The translations under genes were made by a program, and so were the position numbers. From Pseudophaeobacter leonis (GTDB lineage Bacteria; Pseudomonadota; Alphaproteobacteria; Rhodobacterales; Rhodobacteraceae), in the NCBI RefSeq assembly GCF_002087335.1, contig NZ_MWVJ01000007.1, positions 1 to 64,000 on the forward strand: DNA of 64,000 nucleotides, read 5' to 3'. Below the pieces are notes generated by a model. It searched no databases. It was not told where the DNA came from and saw nothing but the letters and a program-made list of their open reading frames with translations. Positions 61,535 through 64,000 of this stretch are shown piece by piece; position 1 is the first letter of the stretch; every line of letters starts with the position of its first letter.

Positions 61535-62750
61535 CTAACAACCAGGACTAACGCGCGTCAACACAGCGACAAAAAACCCATCCGTGCCGTTCTGAACCTG
61601 CCAGGCGTTCTGACTGACCAGAGACCAGCCCTCATGACGCGCCAGAAACCCTTGAACCTGGTCGCTATTTTCCTCATCCAACATAGAGCAGGTCGCATAG
61701 GCCAGCTGGCCATTCTCTGCCACCAGCTCGGCAGCGTCCTCTAGAATCTGGCGTTGCGAAAGTCTGATTTCATCCAGCATCTCTCTGGTAAGGCGCCATT
61801 TACCCTCAGGTGCGCGCCGCCAGGCGCCTGAGCCGGAACAGGGCACATCACAAAGAACCAGATCAAACGGGGCCTTTTGCACGGCTTCATCTTCTGACAG
61901 GCAGGTTATGTCAGCTCCGGCGCGTTGGGCGCGCAGAGGCAGATCACTCATCCGGCTTGCGTTGGCGTCATGGGCCAAAAAGATCAATCTTGGCGCGCCC
62001 CGCCATGGCAAGGCTTTTGCCGCCGCCTCCGGCGCAGAAATCCAGCACCCGCATGCCGTCGACAAGCGGCAGTTGGTCAACAACCGCCTGACTGGCCGCA
62101 TCCTGCAACTCGACCAGACCGTCGGCAAAGCAGTCGCTATTGCGGACTTTGCGGCCCCCCTGACTGACATCAAGCGCCGTGTCAGAGGCGGGGTGCGGTG
62201 CGCAGATGATGCCCTCTTCTGCCCGGGCCTCTATCGCAGCGGCCCGGGGTGTGCGCAAAAGGTTTGCCCGCAAATGCACCGGCGCCCGCGATTGCAGCGC
62301 CTGTGCTGCCGCCTCAGTGTCCTTGCCCAGGCTTTCGCTGAAAGAGGGCCAGATCCAGTCGGGAATATCCAGTCGCTCGGCGTCAGAGGCAAAGGCAGCA
62401 GGCTCTTGGCTTTCGTCCTCGCTCAGCGCCGCAGGGCCATAGCCCTGGCCACTAAAGACGGTCTCGGGATCGACGCCTTCGGCCCGCAACGCCCCCAGAA
62501 CCAGGCCGCGCCCGGTCTGTGCGCCGGTCTGTGCGCCGGTCTGTTCGCCGGTCTGTGCCCCGCCCAAAGCCGCAAAGGAGCGGCGGCATCGCAGGGCCGA
62601 GAACACATGATCGCGCACAGCGGCGCGATCCTTGGAGCCGGCATAGCGATTGCGCCGCCGCCAGGAGGTGAGCGCCTTTTCAGCCGCTTCACCATCCAGG
62701 ATCAGATCCAGGATTTCGATGGCCGCCTGCTGGCGGGCAGCCGGGGTCAT
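61535..62750 (-). CDS. RsmB/NOP family RNA (cytosine-C5) methyltransferase, frame broken by one extra base
   Basis: A 404-residue SAM-dependent rRNA methyltransferase. The N-terminal NusB-like helical domain is followed by the SAM site VLDFCAGGGGKSLAMAG, the catalytic motif CDVPCSGSGAWRRAPEG (first Cys) and ATCSMLDEEN (second Cys). One extra T near 61980 changes KIDLLAHDANASRM to KIDLFGP and a stop. The start at 62750 (MTPAAR) has AGGAG before it. The helical domain contains a 12 bp tandem repeat that encodes A/E-Q-T-G units. Likely target: m5C967 of 16S rRNA, by family. Confidence 0.86.
62509..62556. repeat. Four-copy 12 bp tandem repeat inside the RsmB-like gene
   Basis: Units of GCGCCGGTCTGT (two perfect, two with one or two changes) occur in a row. 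On the coding strand they give Q-T-G-A/E repeats (GEQTGAQTGAQTG). As 12 is a multiple of three, changes in copy number keep the frame. Confidence 0.8.
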
Positions 62751-62803
62751 GCCCAGGCTCCTGGGGTACAAAGGGTCGTCGTCATCCTCTCACAATACTC
62801 AAT

Positions 62804-64000
<1,197 letters not shown>

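Noticed and set aside
62509-62556. CRISPR-like array
   Set aside because: The units are contiguous 12-mers inside a coding region with no spacers.

Overview
The window comes from an alphaproteobacterium, most likely the Roseobacter group of Rhodobacterales. Supporting signs are a CckA/ChpT cell-cycle phosphorelay, a SUF operon headed by a cysteine-poor IscR, an olsB-olsA ornithine-lipid pair, an L21 protein with a C-terminal helix-hairpin-helix extension, a citramalate synthase, and a GTTC-N7-GTTC SOS box upstream of recA. It is a chromosomal core region of moderately high GC, almost fully coding. There is no rRNA, CRISPR array or intact mobile element.

Layout. 158-11828 is a catabolic block: one SDR gene on +, then a long run on the minus strand with two acyl-CoA dehydrogenases, an SDR, a nitronate-monooxygenase-like flavoprotein, a histidine phosphatase, an ACAD10/11-type phosphotransferase, an enoyl-CoA hydratase, a serine hydrolase, acetoacetyl-CoA synthetase and a TesB thioesterase. 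11991-14362 (+) holds a quinone oxidoreductase, aroQ and a LuxR-type regulator. 14854-18328 (-) holds rpsB-tsf and olsB-olsA. 18436-25821 holds a DUF3553 protein, chpT, the obgE-proB-proA group, and rplU-rpmA. 25944-26813 is a tRNA-Ser gene followed by non-coding, decayed DNA containing an integrase tail. 26814-35957 holds housekeeping enzymes, including a translationally coupled cysS-cimA-hydrolase-phytoene synthase-like operon. 37117-38672 is an mttB-like methyltransferase. 38766-48017 (-) is a SUF iron-sulfur operon (iscR, cysteine desulfurase, sufB, mini-ybjQ, pyruvyl transferase, sufC, sufD, two Yip1-like membrane genes, sufS, glycosyltransferase). 48208-53744 holds an alpha/beta hydrolase, a tandem-HD protein, a glutamine amidotransferase, an SMR transporter and typA. 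53918-64000 holds a DUF1330 gene, alaS, recA, a sulfotransferase, cckA, an RsmB-like methyltransferase and guaB (cut by the window edge).

A striking global property is that at least twelve genes, including essential alaS, cysS and cckA, are broken by single-base insertions or deletions (15 sites located), and DUF1330 carries an in-frame stop. In nearly every case one corrected base restores a family-like protein whose length is a multiple of three. I read this as uncorrected indel error in the assembly rather than gene decay, so the broken genes are listed as CDS with the lesion marked.

The most promising biology is the acyl-CoA cluster that pairs an ACAD10/11-type kinase domain with a two-subunit acyl-CoA dehydrogenase and a phosphatase (a candidate hydroxyacyl-CoA phosphorylation route). 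Others are the two polysaccharide genes and the internally deleted YbjQ protein inside the SUF operon, and the two-in-one HD phosphohydrolase.
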